From the NCBI GenBank assembly GCA_003024985.2, contig PXIH01S0024339.1: a DNA stretch of 14,310 bases; one strand, 5' to 3'. The position numbers and the translations under genes are program-made. Every line of letters starts with the position of its first letter. The stretch's first letter is position 1. This document shows, in pieces, positions 1 through 9,461 of this stretch. The DNA is from Euperipatoides rowelli (taxonomy: Eukaryota > Onychophora > Udeonychophora > Euonychophora > Peripatopsidae). The notes beneath the pieces were generated by a model. That model searched no databases. It was given only the letters and a program-made list of their open reading frames with translations, and had not been told where the DNA came from.

Positions 1-194
1 AATAATTAACAGATAAAATGTTAAATGAAATGTTTATCTTTTAGATTTATTTATTAAAAAAATAATAATAAATATTAATCAATACCAAACTAAATGATTG
101 CTTTATTACTAGTTAATGTGATGTTTGACACCTTTATTTAAAAAGAAAACAGAAATAGGTTTTCTTTAGTAGACAACACATGACATTCATGCCC

Positions 195-260
195 TGCACA
201 ATGTCTCGGTTGGCAGACTACCTACAGTACTTGCCAACTGCACTACCGAGACAATGTTTG
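195..260. repeat. Imperfect hairpin of miRNA-precursor size
   Basis: TGTCTCGGT (202-210) pairs perfectly with ACCGAGACA (245-253). An inner TGGCA (211-215) pairs with TGCCA (232-236), leaving an 8-nt bulge on the 3' side and a loop of about 16 nt. Three more pairs extend outward beyond one mismatch. The size suits a pre-miRNA, but the large bulge is a weakness and I recognise no known mature sequence. It could equally be a relic of a transposon inverted repeat. Confidence 0.3.
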
Positions 261-360
261 CCACACTTTTAATAAAATAAAACGTTTGGGCTAGGTATTA
301 AAAAAAAAAAAAAAGCTAATCCAATAAATGTTTGACAGCCAAAAAATAAAATTAAAAAGA

Positions 361-442
361 AGAGCTTATCATGGATAGCTGGCCCGTGGAAGAAAATTTT
401 TGCAAACACTGGTCCTCACTTGAAAAAGTTTGGGAAATGCTG
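361..442. repeat. Terminal fragment of a hAT-like DNA transposon
   Basis: Read on the minus strand, the end begins CAGCATTTCCCAAACTTTTT and continues with GAGGACCAGTG, a TTTGCAAAAATTTTCTTCC stretch and CACGGGCC. This is the characteristic layout of many hAT (Charlie-like) termini: CAG(N)GGTTCCCAAACTTTTT, then a purine/GGCC-rich block. The 8 bp outside the terminus (443-450, TACTATAC) would be the target-site duplication, but no partner copy or opposite terminus lies within the window to the left, so it is a truncated end. Recognition is by pattern, not by a search. Confidence 0.55.
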
Positions 443-520
443 TACTATACACTGTATATGCAGTACAAATATGTATAGTATATACTGTATTTACAGCAGC
501 AAATATACAGTATATACCGT
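443..520. repeat. Cluster of nested TATAC/GTATA palindromes
   Basis: Immediately outside the hAT-like end, TACTGTA, TACAGTA and their relatives are packed into about 80 bp. Exact inverted pairs include ACTATAC (444-450) with GTATAGT (473-479) and TGCTGTA (439-445) with TACAGCA (492-498). The stretch can fold into an extended hairpin. I see no gene in it. Confidence 0.45.
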
Positions 521-788
521 GCAGATGAGTAGATGAACCCCGCTAACTCCTTGTTTTGCATTGATAAAAAAAAATTAAAATTTTTATTTTTTTAGATAAA
601 TTCTGTCTTAAATAATAGGGTCCTGACCCATACAGATCTGATACTTTTTGGACATTTTTGGAAATGACCCAATTTAAGACGATTTTAAATTAAACATTCT
701 AAATTTGCTGTTTTTAAAGATAGCAGATCTTTTAAAATAGATTGATATGTGTTCGATACTTAAATAAGCAAGGCTTCGTCGGGCTATG

Positions 789-853
789 TATAGTCTCCCT
801 CATGGAGCTTCCTTCCCCCTAATTTGCTCCATTCTATCTTGAGAGGGACTATG
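789..853. repeat. Long imperfect hairpin of miRNA-precursor size
   Basis: ATGGAGC (802-808) pairs with GCTCCAT (826-832) around a 17-nt loop. TCCCTC (796-801) pairs with GAGGGA (843-848), and ATAG (790-793) pairs with CTAT (849-852). A 10-nt bulge lies on the 3' arm and a 2-nt bulge on the 5' arm. The total of 17 pairs makes this one of the more stable foldbacks in the window. The sequence is GC-richer than its surroundings. I recognise no known miRNA. Confidence 0.35.
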
Positions 854-953
854 TAACAGACATAACCTGGGGCACTAACTATTTCCCAGCTTAGTATGCA
901 CAGTTGGTCATAAGAGAGTTACACAATGGGCAGCATAATAATAATATAATTGT

Positions 954-1038
954 TTGACAGTTGGCTGTCAAGATGTTATGCACAATTAGCAATGTACAGT
1001 CAATCATGGGCATCAGTATGCTGTATGTTCATGATTGA
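954..1038. repeat. Two adjacent short hairpins
   Basis: TTGACAG (954-960) pairs perfectly with CTGTCAA (965-971) around TTGG. TCAATCATG (1000-1008) pairs perfectly with CATGATTGA (1030-1038) around a 21-nt loop that itself contains GCAT/ATGC. Both use the TTGACA/TCAAT theme, suggesting a common origin in a degenerate repeat. No function can be assigned. Confidence 0.35.
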
Positions 1039-1457
1039 CAGCAGAATGGCTGTGGCCTATTGTGGCATACTGTATGTACATAATAATCTATATAATAACC
1101 TGTGTTAATAATATTAATAGTTGTACGGTGATCTGCTATTTACTGTAATAATAATTATGCTTTGGAGTGCGATTCAAAGCATTGGTAATACTCTAAGGCA
1201 CAAGGAGAGGGGCACAGAGTGGATGGCTTCATAATAAACCTACTGCATTATGGCTTGCCGTAGGGGAAATTCTGATAGACATTGTCATATTGTTATGGCT
1301 AAGTGAGTAATGACTATATTGTAATAGTTAGGCTACTGGAGTATAGTGTTACACTTACCCATTACCCAAATAATTGTATACTTACCAAAGGGTGGCTTGC
1401 AACATACATTTTGCTTACTAACATTTCAAACTTGGGCTTGAAATGGCAATCTCGGAT

Positions 1458-1886
1458 TTCCAGCTGCTCAGCAATCTCAGGAGCTACAATACATCCTAAG
1501 ACATCACCAAACGGATCTCTCCCTGGAGGAGCTTCGAAGAAAAACCCGGATGGGGAACAAAAGGAAGAACCAGGATGATGAGGCCATGATGCTAACTACA
1601 ATCTGATGGCGGGAGCTCTGATCCAGCAGTTTTTAGCAGCAGCTTTGAAAATAAGAGGAAGCTAGCTAAATAACTGGTTGAACAAAGAATATAGTTGCTA
1701 GCAAATAATATGATAGTGAATGTTCCAGAGTCAGACTGCATATCCCAGCCTAATACCCAAATAGCGGCACCCGGCCTAATCAAACTACCAGCAGTGGAAG
1801 CGGACCAGCCCGAAAACCCCAACCATGTGCGTCACATAATAACCAAGAGGAACACAGCAATCCAGGCGAGTCACATTCTACAATGA
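1458..1886 (+). pseudogene. Decayed coding-like block, probably transposon- or retrocopy-derived
   Basis: This block is GC-richer than its flanks. On the plus strand one frame reads GFPAAQQSQELQYILRHH, then SLEELRRKTRMGNKRKN and DDEAMMLTTI, and stops at TGA (1604-1606). Skipping one T moves into a second frame reading DGGSSDPAVFSSSFENKRK, interrupted by TAA (1671-1673) and TAG (1692-1694), then NTQIAAPGLIKLPAVEA and HIITKRNTAIQASHILQ before another stop (1884-1886). The run of protein-like segments broken by one frameshift and two stops is what a dead gene looks like. The antisense strand over 1367-1600 is also open (VAPEIAEQLEIRDCHF, ending near a GTAAGT), so the sense strand is not certain. 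I do not recognise the family. Confidence 0.35.
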
Positions 1887-2249
1887 TACCAGTTGGGTAA
1901 GACTATATAGACTGTGATCACAAATATAAGTATTAGCCATAATAACCTCTCTGTGCCGATTACCACTTGCTGTAATATACGGTAGTTATAACTAAATATT
2001 TGTGTTATTTGTTGTTACCTAATGCGATAATAAACGTTGTACAAAATAACTATGACTAGAGTATCATTTTACAATACACTCTGCTAGGTAGACAAGCGGG
2101 GGAAGCGGGATGTAATAATCATTTCTTCTTTTCCAGTAAGCTCGCAACACCCAATGATACCTTACCACTCGCGCGCTGCCTAACCTAATAATTACTAGCC
2201 TACCTGTTACGAGTCTTACAACTGTACTTTCCTTATACAAACTAAACTG

Positions 2250-2300
2250 CGTCTTAGTTCAATTCTTTCTCGGGTTAGCGTGATAGAATTTACTAAGACG
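2250..2300. repeat. Hairpin of miRNA-precursor size in a GC-richer patch
   Basis: CGTCTTAGT (2250-2258) pairs perfectly with ACTAAGACG (2292-2300). AATTCT (2261-2266) pairs with AGAATT (2285-2290) after a small internal loop, and the terminal loop is 18 nt. It lies in a patch (about 2040-2360) with more CpG and GC than its surroundings and no clear frame. No known miRNA is recognised. Confidence 0.35.
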
Positions 2301-4861
2301 GGAGGCCTGCTTTAACTTATGCCACTCACAAGACCGTATACATACACTCAGTTTCAAGCAAACTTGCGATTGTATACTTTTTTTTTCTCTCATCATATCA
2401 CTAAAAATAAATTTTTTTAAAGTCTATTTTTTTTTTTTTTTTAGTTTAATATGTCTTTAACAATCATAATTTTTTTTCTTAAAAACTACTTTAAAGTTGA
2501 TAATTTTAAAGAATTCCAAACCCCCTTTTTTGTCAAAATCTTAGCCTAGGGATTTGCATGCTAAATTTCGGCCGCTATGGTGGCACTGTTTTACTGTAAA
2601 TGTCAAATATTGGTAAATAAGGTACCGGTATAACGATTGCGAGTTTTGGAAATCTCCTACTTAAAGATGATTAAAACCACTTATTCAACTTTATAGAGAA
2701 AGAATATGAGATTTCAACAAAAAAAAAAAAATGGAGTTTCTAACTCAACTACAAAAAATTCTATGAGCGATTTTCTATTTAAGTTCCTACCGGAGTTGAA
2801 CACTCTCAGGTGCGGCCAGAGAGATTAGCAAATGGCAAGCTTGCTTCCAATCCGTCTCGATCGACCTATCTCTATAGTAATCCAATAAATGCATCATTCT
2901 GTATGTTTGTTTTGTTGATTTTACAAAATTTTATTTTAAAGAAAAATGACCTATTTATGAGCAAAGAAATTAAATCTTATAGTTTCAGGACTAAAAATAT
3001 TAGGATTTTAAATTGACATTTTTTAAAAAAACAAAAACATTTGATTATAACAAAATTTGTTCCCATTTAAGAAATTTTATAGCTCTTACATATTAAAACA
3101 ATTTATTTAGTTACTAATAATAGTTACAAACATAAAAAAAACCATTATGTTGTATATTTTACCGTTGCTAAACTGTATCAAACACTACTAAATGATAATA
3201 ATTTAAATACTGTATATCTAGATAGGCGATAGATTGAGGTTTTTAATAAAGTCATTTAGAAGAAACATTAATGCGAGTTAAAAATATGTTCTTATTGATG
3301 TTTTTTTTTTAATAATGTTTAATTATGAATAATTGCATTAATTTAAAATTTAGCAATATTAAAAATTGACTGTTATTTACAGTCATTATCTGCATATTAG
3401 CATTCCTAAAAAGTTCAATAGATGGCAGGTTGATTGGATACTACATGTACTGTAAATGGATCTTCTCTATTTACACGTAACTGGCATTTTAACATTATTT
3501 CTAGGATTATAATCAGATTATTGGATATCCGATATATCACCTGTTTGCTTTTCAACAGGATTAAAAAATGAAAAAAAAAAGTATTTATTCAGTATGATGT
3601 TTAAATACTTTAAATAAAATATGCAATCATTGAAATAAAATAATGTATCTGTTCTGAGAAAATTTAATAAAAAAAATATTTTAAATAAAATAAGCCATCA
3701 TCTAAAAAATTAATTTAAATTTCTGTTCTAATAACATTTAATTCATGTTTTACTTTTTTAAAATATTGCAATTTTTTTTAAAAACATATTTAAATTACTG
3801 TAATGTGATTTTTTTTTTCAATTGACATTCAATTCTTGGATACGCTTTAGAATTACCGTCCGTTTGAAGAATAAGCCAATTGAATAAGTTCAAATCCGAA
3901 ATAGGGCAATCTTATTAATTACCGATATAGTCATGATATAGAAAATATTCCAAGCATTTCATTGGAAAAATATGCTTGATGGTACAGTATATGATTTTGT
4001 ATCAGTTTTAATAGAAATAACAAACCATTTTTTTAGATAGACTTTCTTCTATTATTTAAAATTTAGTGTACAATCTATACACTGTATGTATAGTACACAT
4101 TGGATAATATTTAACATATATCAAATAATAAATAGAAAATAGAAATCCAAATGCAGTACAGAGAATTAATAAATGAGTTATTAGAACTGTGAAAATTTTA
4201 ACAATGGGCTGGTACATTACCCACAATGTAATTTTTATTTTTTTATGATGAAAATAGCAAGTTCCAAGGCCAAGCTCTTTTCCAAGCCAGATTGTACTGC
4301 CGCCTTGGTGCAAATTTCTTAAATGCTGCTCTATCCTTATTTACACCCCACTACCCAACTTCATTTTCTGTGAAGTGACGCAAATTATATAAAATTGAGC
4401 AAAATTATCATTATAATAATCACATGCTAAAAAATATTAAAAAATTGAAATTTTCAAATCAATTAAATGCTATTAATTTTAGGCTTTATAACCTAGCCTT
4501 ATAAATTACTATGAAATAAATAAATAGAAACTATTTGCTATAAGATGAACTTTGACTGTACAAATTTTAAAAGGCAGCTTGAAAATCTAAAAGCAGAACA
4601 AATTAGCTATGTTACGTTATTAGCACTAGCGTCTAGTGAGCAATGTTATCTGCAAAGATTATTGCCAAATAACCAAGAATGTTTGACTGGGCAGCACAAG
4701 ACAAAAGGGTATCTTCAGCCTTATTTCTTTATTTAGAGTACTAGCCTTCACCCAAATGATAAACTCTAACTCCTACTAAGTAATAAATAAGTATGTAGTC
4801 TAAACCACAACCCTAATGACAATCAAGAAGTGGAATTAACTTGTTTGATCAATTTCACATT
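2301..4861. other. Gene-poor AT-rich stretch downstream of the minus-strand gene
   Basis: This stretch is largely A/T runs. Two GC-richer islands (about 2540-2640 and 2790-2870, the latter with a GCAAGCTTGC palindrome) contain no convincing frame. An imperfect hairpin at 4067-4101 (GTGTAC...GTACAC) belongs to the TACTGTA/TATAC class. A 63-codon plus-strand frame at 4545-4736 has no supporting signal. If the minus-strand gene extends past 5308, its later exons may lie here, but I could not place one with a good acceptor, an open frame and the right phase. Confidence 0.5.
3609..3729. repeat. Imperfect direct duplication, about 71-74 bp period
   Basis: A segment beginning TTTAAATAAAATATGC (3609) and ending TCTGTTCT (3648-3655) recurs from 3680 (TTTAAATAAAATAAGC) to 3722-3729. 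The middle has diverged by small indels. It is a local tandem duplication in AT-rich DNA with no coding content. Confidence 0.45.
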
Positions 4862-4960
4862 ACTTCTTTCAGCTTAATCCTCAATCAATCAATAGCTCGT
4901 TTTTACTAATCTGTGCAGATAAGTTTACTGGACAGACAGTTCAATTTTAAGTTTTATATT

Positions 4961-4966
4961 TTTATT
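4961..4966 (-). promoter_or_regulatory. Possible poly(A) signal AATAAA (minus strand)
   Basis: A minus-strand AATAAA lies 133-138 bp beyond the possible stop codon at 5101-5099. It matters only if the terminal exon in the foldback arm is real. Such hexamers are frequent by chance in this composition. Confidence 0.15.
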
Positions 4967-5098
4967 ATTAGTCGGAAAATAAAAACATTGACATAGTGAA
5001 ATTTATGTGCCTTCAAATAAAACGTCCCTTATTTTCCCGACAAAATAAAATATAATGCCTGTATAGTAAACTTATCTGCACAAATACTACAGAAACAA

Positions 5099-5127
5099 TT
5101 AGCTACTGTATTTGATTAACAGTTGAG
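5099..5127 (-). CDS. Possible terminal exon with stop codon, inside a foldback repeat (tentative)
   Basis: On the minus strand TTTCCTTCAG (AG at 5129-5128) is a good acceptor. The following CT completes the T left by the 5309-5442 exon to give Ser, then eight codons (QLLIKYSS) lead to TAA at 5101-5099. The intron would be 181 bp. A minus-strand AATAAA lies at 4966-4961, a reasonable distance downstream. Against it, the segment lies wholly in the right arm of the inverted repeat 4862-5138, the peptide is short and unlike the upstream exons, and AATAAA is common in such AT-rich DNA. If real, a transposon arm supplies the end of the protein. If not, the gene ends further left or outside the window. 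Confidence 0.2.
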
Positions 5128-5308
5128 CTGAAGGAAATCCTGATGTTTATTTTTGTATTAATTAAAACTCAAACTTAAATCCCAGACAAAAGTTAATTCC
5201 GAAATATAATCTTTGTATATAAAAATCACATACTGTGTTTACATAGTAGACATAGCACTGCTTTCAAATAAATGAAAACAAAGCTAAAATGAAAAATAGT
5301 TAACTTAC

Positions 5309-5442
5309 ATGTCATCGATCTTAATGAAGTAGTCGTTGAAATTGGATTAAAATGAGGAGTATGTGGTGTACCTACAAAAGGTGCCATTGGATAAGGTTCA
5401 TAAAAATAAGACATAGCATATGGTGTTGGTTGAAGACTGGAC
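5309..5442 (-). CDS. Internal coding exon of the same gene, aromatic/Pro-rich stretch
   Basis: The acceptor is TTTTCTATTACAG (AG at 5444-5443) and the donor is ACAT|GTAAGT (GT at 5308-5307). The exon is 134 nt. One base (G) completes AG to give Arg, 44 codons follow, and one T is left over (phase 1). The peptide contains SSLQPTPYAMSYFYEPYPM and APFVGTPHTPHFNPISTTT. The Tyr/Phe/Pro/Met-rich motif flanked by Ser/Thr-rich sequence resembles short binding segments in low-complexity regions of RNA-granule or transcription-cofactor proteins. That is analogy, not homology. There is no membrane segment, because the aromatic run is broken by prolines and a glutamate. The phase leaving this exon requires a downstream exon beginning with two codon bases. 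The only nearby candidate is 5127-5099; otherwise the gene continues past the left edge. Confidence 0.8.
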
Positions 5443-6612
5443 CTGTAATAGAAAATTTATTTTTAAAAAATTACCAATATAAATTGAAATATTTCTAGTT
5501 TTTTTTTTTTTTTTTTAAATAATTTCTTTTTTAATCCAAATAATTATTTGCATGTACAGTATACTACATTACTCAAAACATTTTAACTTTTTATTAGTCT
5601 TGGCTACAAACAATTGATAGAAACCAGTATACTCATTTTTGTTCTATCTTAACATTATACATAAAGTCTACATATTTCTTTCAAATCACTTCATCTTTTA
5701 TTTATATGTTAACCAATATTTTATATAGTCACACAATTATTAATTTTTCTGACATACGATTGAAACAACACTTTTTTTAGTTGCTATGAAACAGAATTTA
5801 TTGTAATACAATAATTAGAAGAAAAAAAAGGTCATTATCTGTAATTTGCAAAATGTTTCAACACCTAATGAAAAATATTTAATTCCATCTTAAATTTCAA
5901 ACACTTTTGTAAATAAAGCCCTCTTTCCAACTCACACTCTTTCCTAGTGATGACTTCATTTACAGCTTTCCACAACACCCCCTAATAAAATACAGCATAT
6001 TTTAGTCAAATAATGTTATTCTAATAATATATTTATCTATACCGGTATAGGATTTATAATTTCATCTTAAAATTCCAAATACTGTAATTTTGTAGATCCT
6101 AAAGCAAACTTTATTAAGCTGAATTTATAATCAATTTTTCCACTTTTTTTAAATGGAAAAATTGATGTGGAAACCTGTAAATGAAGTCATTCCATGGAGC
6201 TGTGTATTTGTGGAAAATTTTAAAATAAAGCTGAAGTCATATGTAAATATATTCTCAGAATAACTATTATTTTAGATGAATATTTTTCCCTTAATGTTGA
6301 GGCAGTTTTCAAATTGCAGATGACAGAACCATTTAATAAAATTATAAAAAAAACATATGTGCTATTTACAACAAAAACTTTAAAAATAATAATAAATTTT
6401 ATTTCAAAAACTAAATATACTTCAAGTATTCCTTTATCTAAATAAACATTTACAGTAGTATTCGAAAATGTGTTGACATTGATTTTAGAGATAAATTGAT
6501 AAAATTGTTTCACCTTTTAAACAATTTTGGTTTTAATACCACCATCAGGGAAGGGATTAAATAAGAAAATATGCAAGAGGGGTACAGGAAAAAATTTAGC
6601 CTAAATGCTAAC
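5443..6612 (-). other. Intron (1.2 kb) between the 6613 and 5309 exons
   Basis: The intron is bounded by GT at 6612-6611 and AG at 5444-5443. Its main content is the inverted repeat 5951-6189. Elsewhere it is AT-rich, with a T run near 5501-5516 and a perfect palindrome TATACCGGTATA near 6038-6050. Confidence 0.7.
5951..6189. repeat. Inverted repeat / foldback element in intron
   Basis: The 24-bp segment 5951-5974 (TGACTTCATTTACAG, one variable base, TTTCCACA) recurs in inverted orientation at 6166-6189 with a single mismatch. Weaker similarity continues outward on both sides. Directly inside the right arm is a perfect 12-bp hairpin, ATCAATTTTTCC (6130-6141) against 6155-6166 with a 13-nt loop. 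A third partial copy of TGACTTCA lies inverted near 6231-6239. The layout suggests a degenerate MITE with sub-terminal repeats. Confidence 0.5.
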
Positions 6613-6781
6613 CTTTCTGATAAAGAATCACTAAGTACAACACTTGAAGGTAAAGTAACTCCAGTATTTGCTGGATTGGGAGAATTTCGCTGTCCTACAG
6701 GTAAATACATGTTTCCAGTTTCAGAAGATAAATCCAAAGGATTTCTAGATGATACGGGGACTTGTTGAGGATATACTTTTG
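6613..6781 (-). CDS. Internal coding exon of the same gene
   Basis: The acceptor is a T-rich tract ending CCACATAG (AG at 6783-6782). The donor is GAAAG|GTTAGC (GT at 6612-6611), weaker than the donors of the 9462 and 5309 exons. The exon is 169 nt. CA completes the upstream G to give Ala, 55 codons follow, and AG is left over (phase 2). The peptide includes KVYPQQVPVSSRNPLDLS, NMYLPVGQRNSPNPAN and VTLPSSVVLSDSLSE. It is again Ser/Pro/Val-rich and hydrophilic. The frame stays open past the donor on the minus strand, so the end is set by the GT and by phase: only phase 2 here gives an in-frame Arg codon joining to the next exon. Family not recognised. Confidence 0.75.
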
Positions 6782-9461
6782 CTATGTGGAAAAAAAATAT
6801 GTATTTTTTTTATCAATTAATATATGCCTTTATTGAATGATAAAACTTGTTAAATCTGACAGTACAGTATTATAGAGAGAGAAAAAAGAATGAGATTTAA
6901 TAAGAAAACCATTTAATGAAGGTATTATGCAATTTAGTTATAAATGAGTAATTGTATAATTAATTATTTAAGTCTAAGCATTACAAAACTGTGTATGAAT
7001 ACATACTGTATTTAATAATAATTTTTTAAAAAATAAATAAATGATAAATTACTTTACTCTGGTCCTAAATATTTTATTTTTACAAAAACAAAATCCTCAA
7101 AAACATGCTTAGCCTAATAGTGTGGATCTAACATTTTTCATATAGCATATTTATAATTATTGTAATCATTACCCATAATAACTTTAACTGCATCTTTTTG
7201 AACTTATTTCACTTGTTTTTTTTGGTTTATTTTTTATTGACTTAAGCCATATCGGTGCACAGTTCTCGACTTGAGGCCTACTAAATTATCTATAAGCTGT
7301 TATTATATTTGAGCTTGCATTGAATTGTCTTAGTCTATAAAGAATGTACAGTACATATTTTTGTTTGCATTTGATACGATTTGCTTAAAATAATAACAAG
7401 TCGACAATTGTGTACTGATATGGCATAAGCTAATAAAAAATTCAAAAATAAAAAAACACAGAAATGGAATAGGTTAAAAAACATGTCATTAAAGTTATTA
7501 TGGATAATGATTACAATACTTATAAAATTGAAATTTTTTCCTCTCAAATCGTGTAGAGAAAACAATGTTAGATTTTGCAAAAATCTTTGTTACATTTCCA
7601 CAATTTTTGCCCTAAATATAACAAGACACTTCAGGGAGGAATACAAGAGGTACTAAAAAAAATTAAATTTATGCATAAAAACAAGATGATTAGCAAAACC
7701 CCTATTGTTTCAATGATAAAAATGCTGAATGAAGGGTATAAATAGAATATTTTTGATTTAAAATATGTTCTAAAATTTAAATACGGTATCAATTTCTAAT
7801 ATTTAAATAAATATTTAAATCAAACTTGTATTCTCTACATCCTTAATTGGGTCAAGAGAATAATATTTGTATATTCAGGAAGTTTAATTTTATATTGTAT
7901 TTGCATTGATAAAATAAACATATTATTATTTGTCTAAATGCTGACTTTGATTTATTTTGCAGTTGTTTAAGAGAAACAAAAATATTTGTTACTTTTATTT
8001 ATCATATTCATTACTACAGAATTGTAAAAATTTAATTGTACCAGTTATGTAATTTATTTATATTTCATGCTAAATAGCATTAAATTGCCTAGTTTGCATA
8101 AATGCCAGCAAAATTTATTTATATTTTAATTTTTGTCACTAAAAATTAAGATAATTTTCTTAATTCTTTATATGTATAGTATTTTTCTTATTTGATATCT
8201 GGTTATGACTCTTAGTTTTTCACTTTGTTTTTAAATTTATCAATTTGTAATTAAATATTTTTTTTGTGTAAAAAGTGTGCAATCAGATCACAGAGACATT
8301 AATATTCTACACTGAAATCTTATGTAATTTTTTTTTTTTGTGTGTGTGTTCGATTTTAGTTTAATGGCTTGGTGCATTTTTATTATCTTTTGTAAAATTG
8401 GTATCTTGCATAAATAATATTTTCTGTATAATTTTATACGTGTATCATATTTTTTTTTTTATTTATTTACAAATAAAGTATATTTGGGAGGGGGAAAGAA
8501 GATCACTTAAAAAAAATAAAGTGTTCTAATAGTTAATAAAATGTTCTAACAGCCAAAAAAAAAAAAAAAAAAAAACCTTATCAAAAAATTTAAAAATTAA
8601 AAATGTGGTGAAATCACAGCTTTTGTCAAAGTTTAGAAGTAGCTCGAAACCTACAAAAGTCAACCCAGGCCTGGTCTAATACAACATAGTTTTTGATAGT
8701 GCAAGTTCTCTGGAAACAGATTATGACAATTATTATAAAGAAAATAAAAATAGAATTATACTTTGTTTTTACATGCTATCAAAAATATAAATTAAATTTC
8801 ATCTGGAGAAAAAAAGTAGGCTATTATTTAAATGGACATTCAAATCTAAAAATATTTCCAATGATTAAAAAAACAATCACCCTTAAGCGGGATGTTAATT
8901 CTCATAATTTTTTTTAATATTTGTTAAATATACTGAAATTTAATAAATATTTAATTATTTTTAATTATAGTTATTTTAAATTATTTAAAATGACAGTTGT
9001 GTTCATTTACTCTTTAATCAATAATAAAATAATTACACATGATATCATTGGGAGTTACTCACGTGACTAAATCTAATTAGAATTACATACTGCTATCAAG
9101 TAATTTGTTTATAAATATAGAAATACAAATACTGAAAAAAGTCAATAAGCTTAGTCAATAAAATTTTTTTTTGTATCTGTACTTTTTATCGAAAATAATT
9201 TCTATAGCATATAATCGATTTAAATTTAGTGAAGAGCCTAACTCTGAGAACTTAAGTGAAATTGTATTACTGAACAAAAATAAATAAGTCCAATTGTCAC
9301 TTTAAATAACTAGCATATAATGTGGATATTTAGGAGATTCAATTCAATTAAATATTAAAAAAGGATTATGTCAATATTAACATTCACTTTAGTAAAACTA
9401 TTAAAGTAACAATATAAATCTCCTTTTTATTTTAAACCTTAACTTGATATTACAAACTTAC
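6782..9461 (-). other. Intron (2.7 kb) between the 9462 and 6613 exons
   Basis: The intron is bounded by GTAAGT at 9461-9456 and AG at 6783-6782. It is almost uniformly AT-rich with many A and T runs, including 21 consecutive A at 8555-8575. Just before that run is a short direct repeat, TGTTCTAA at 8522-8529 and 8542-8549. One perfect palindromic E-box, TCACGTGA, lies at 9059-9066. It has no coding content, recognisable transposon end or long inverted repeat that I can support. Confidence 0.7.

Larger units (their letters stand above)
4862..5138. repeat. Foldback element (MITE-like), arms of about 110-120 bp
   Basis: The left arm (about 4862-4982) and the reverse complement of the right arm (about 5029-5138) align along most of their length. 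The best block is a perfect 18 bp match, TGTGCAGATAAGTTTACT at 4912-4929 against 5065-5082. Outer ends share TTCAGCT(T/C)AA and inner ends share GTCGG-AAAATAA (4971-4982 against 5041-5029). The loop is about 46 bp. No transposase is inside, as expected of a non-autonomous MITE or foldback element. Exact termini and the target-site duplication are not clear. It lies about 170 bp downstream of the last firm exon on the minus strand. Confidence 0.65.

Noticed and set aside
1303-1578. 91-codon plus-strand frame
   Set aside because: It overlaps the more protein-like frame of the dead gene at 1458-1606 in a different register, and its first third is A/T noise.
4056-4313. 85-codon minus-strand frame, considered as a later exon of the gene
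   Set aside because: There is no good acceptor at its right end in the needed phase. The left part is hydrophobic A/T noise, and only about 50 bases near 4265-4310 look GC-richer.
7335-7580. 81-codon minus-strand hydrophobic frame resembling a membrane protein
   Set aside because: The Phe/Leu/Ile richness comes from T-runs. It lies in an intron with no splice sites in phase.
9057-9110. Possible micro-exon before a GTGAGT donor at 9064
   Set aside because: The nearest acceptors would leave only about 10 nt or include stops, and the donor-like sequence overlaps the palindromic TCACGTGA.
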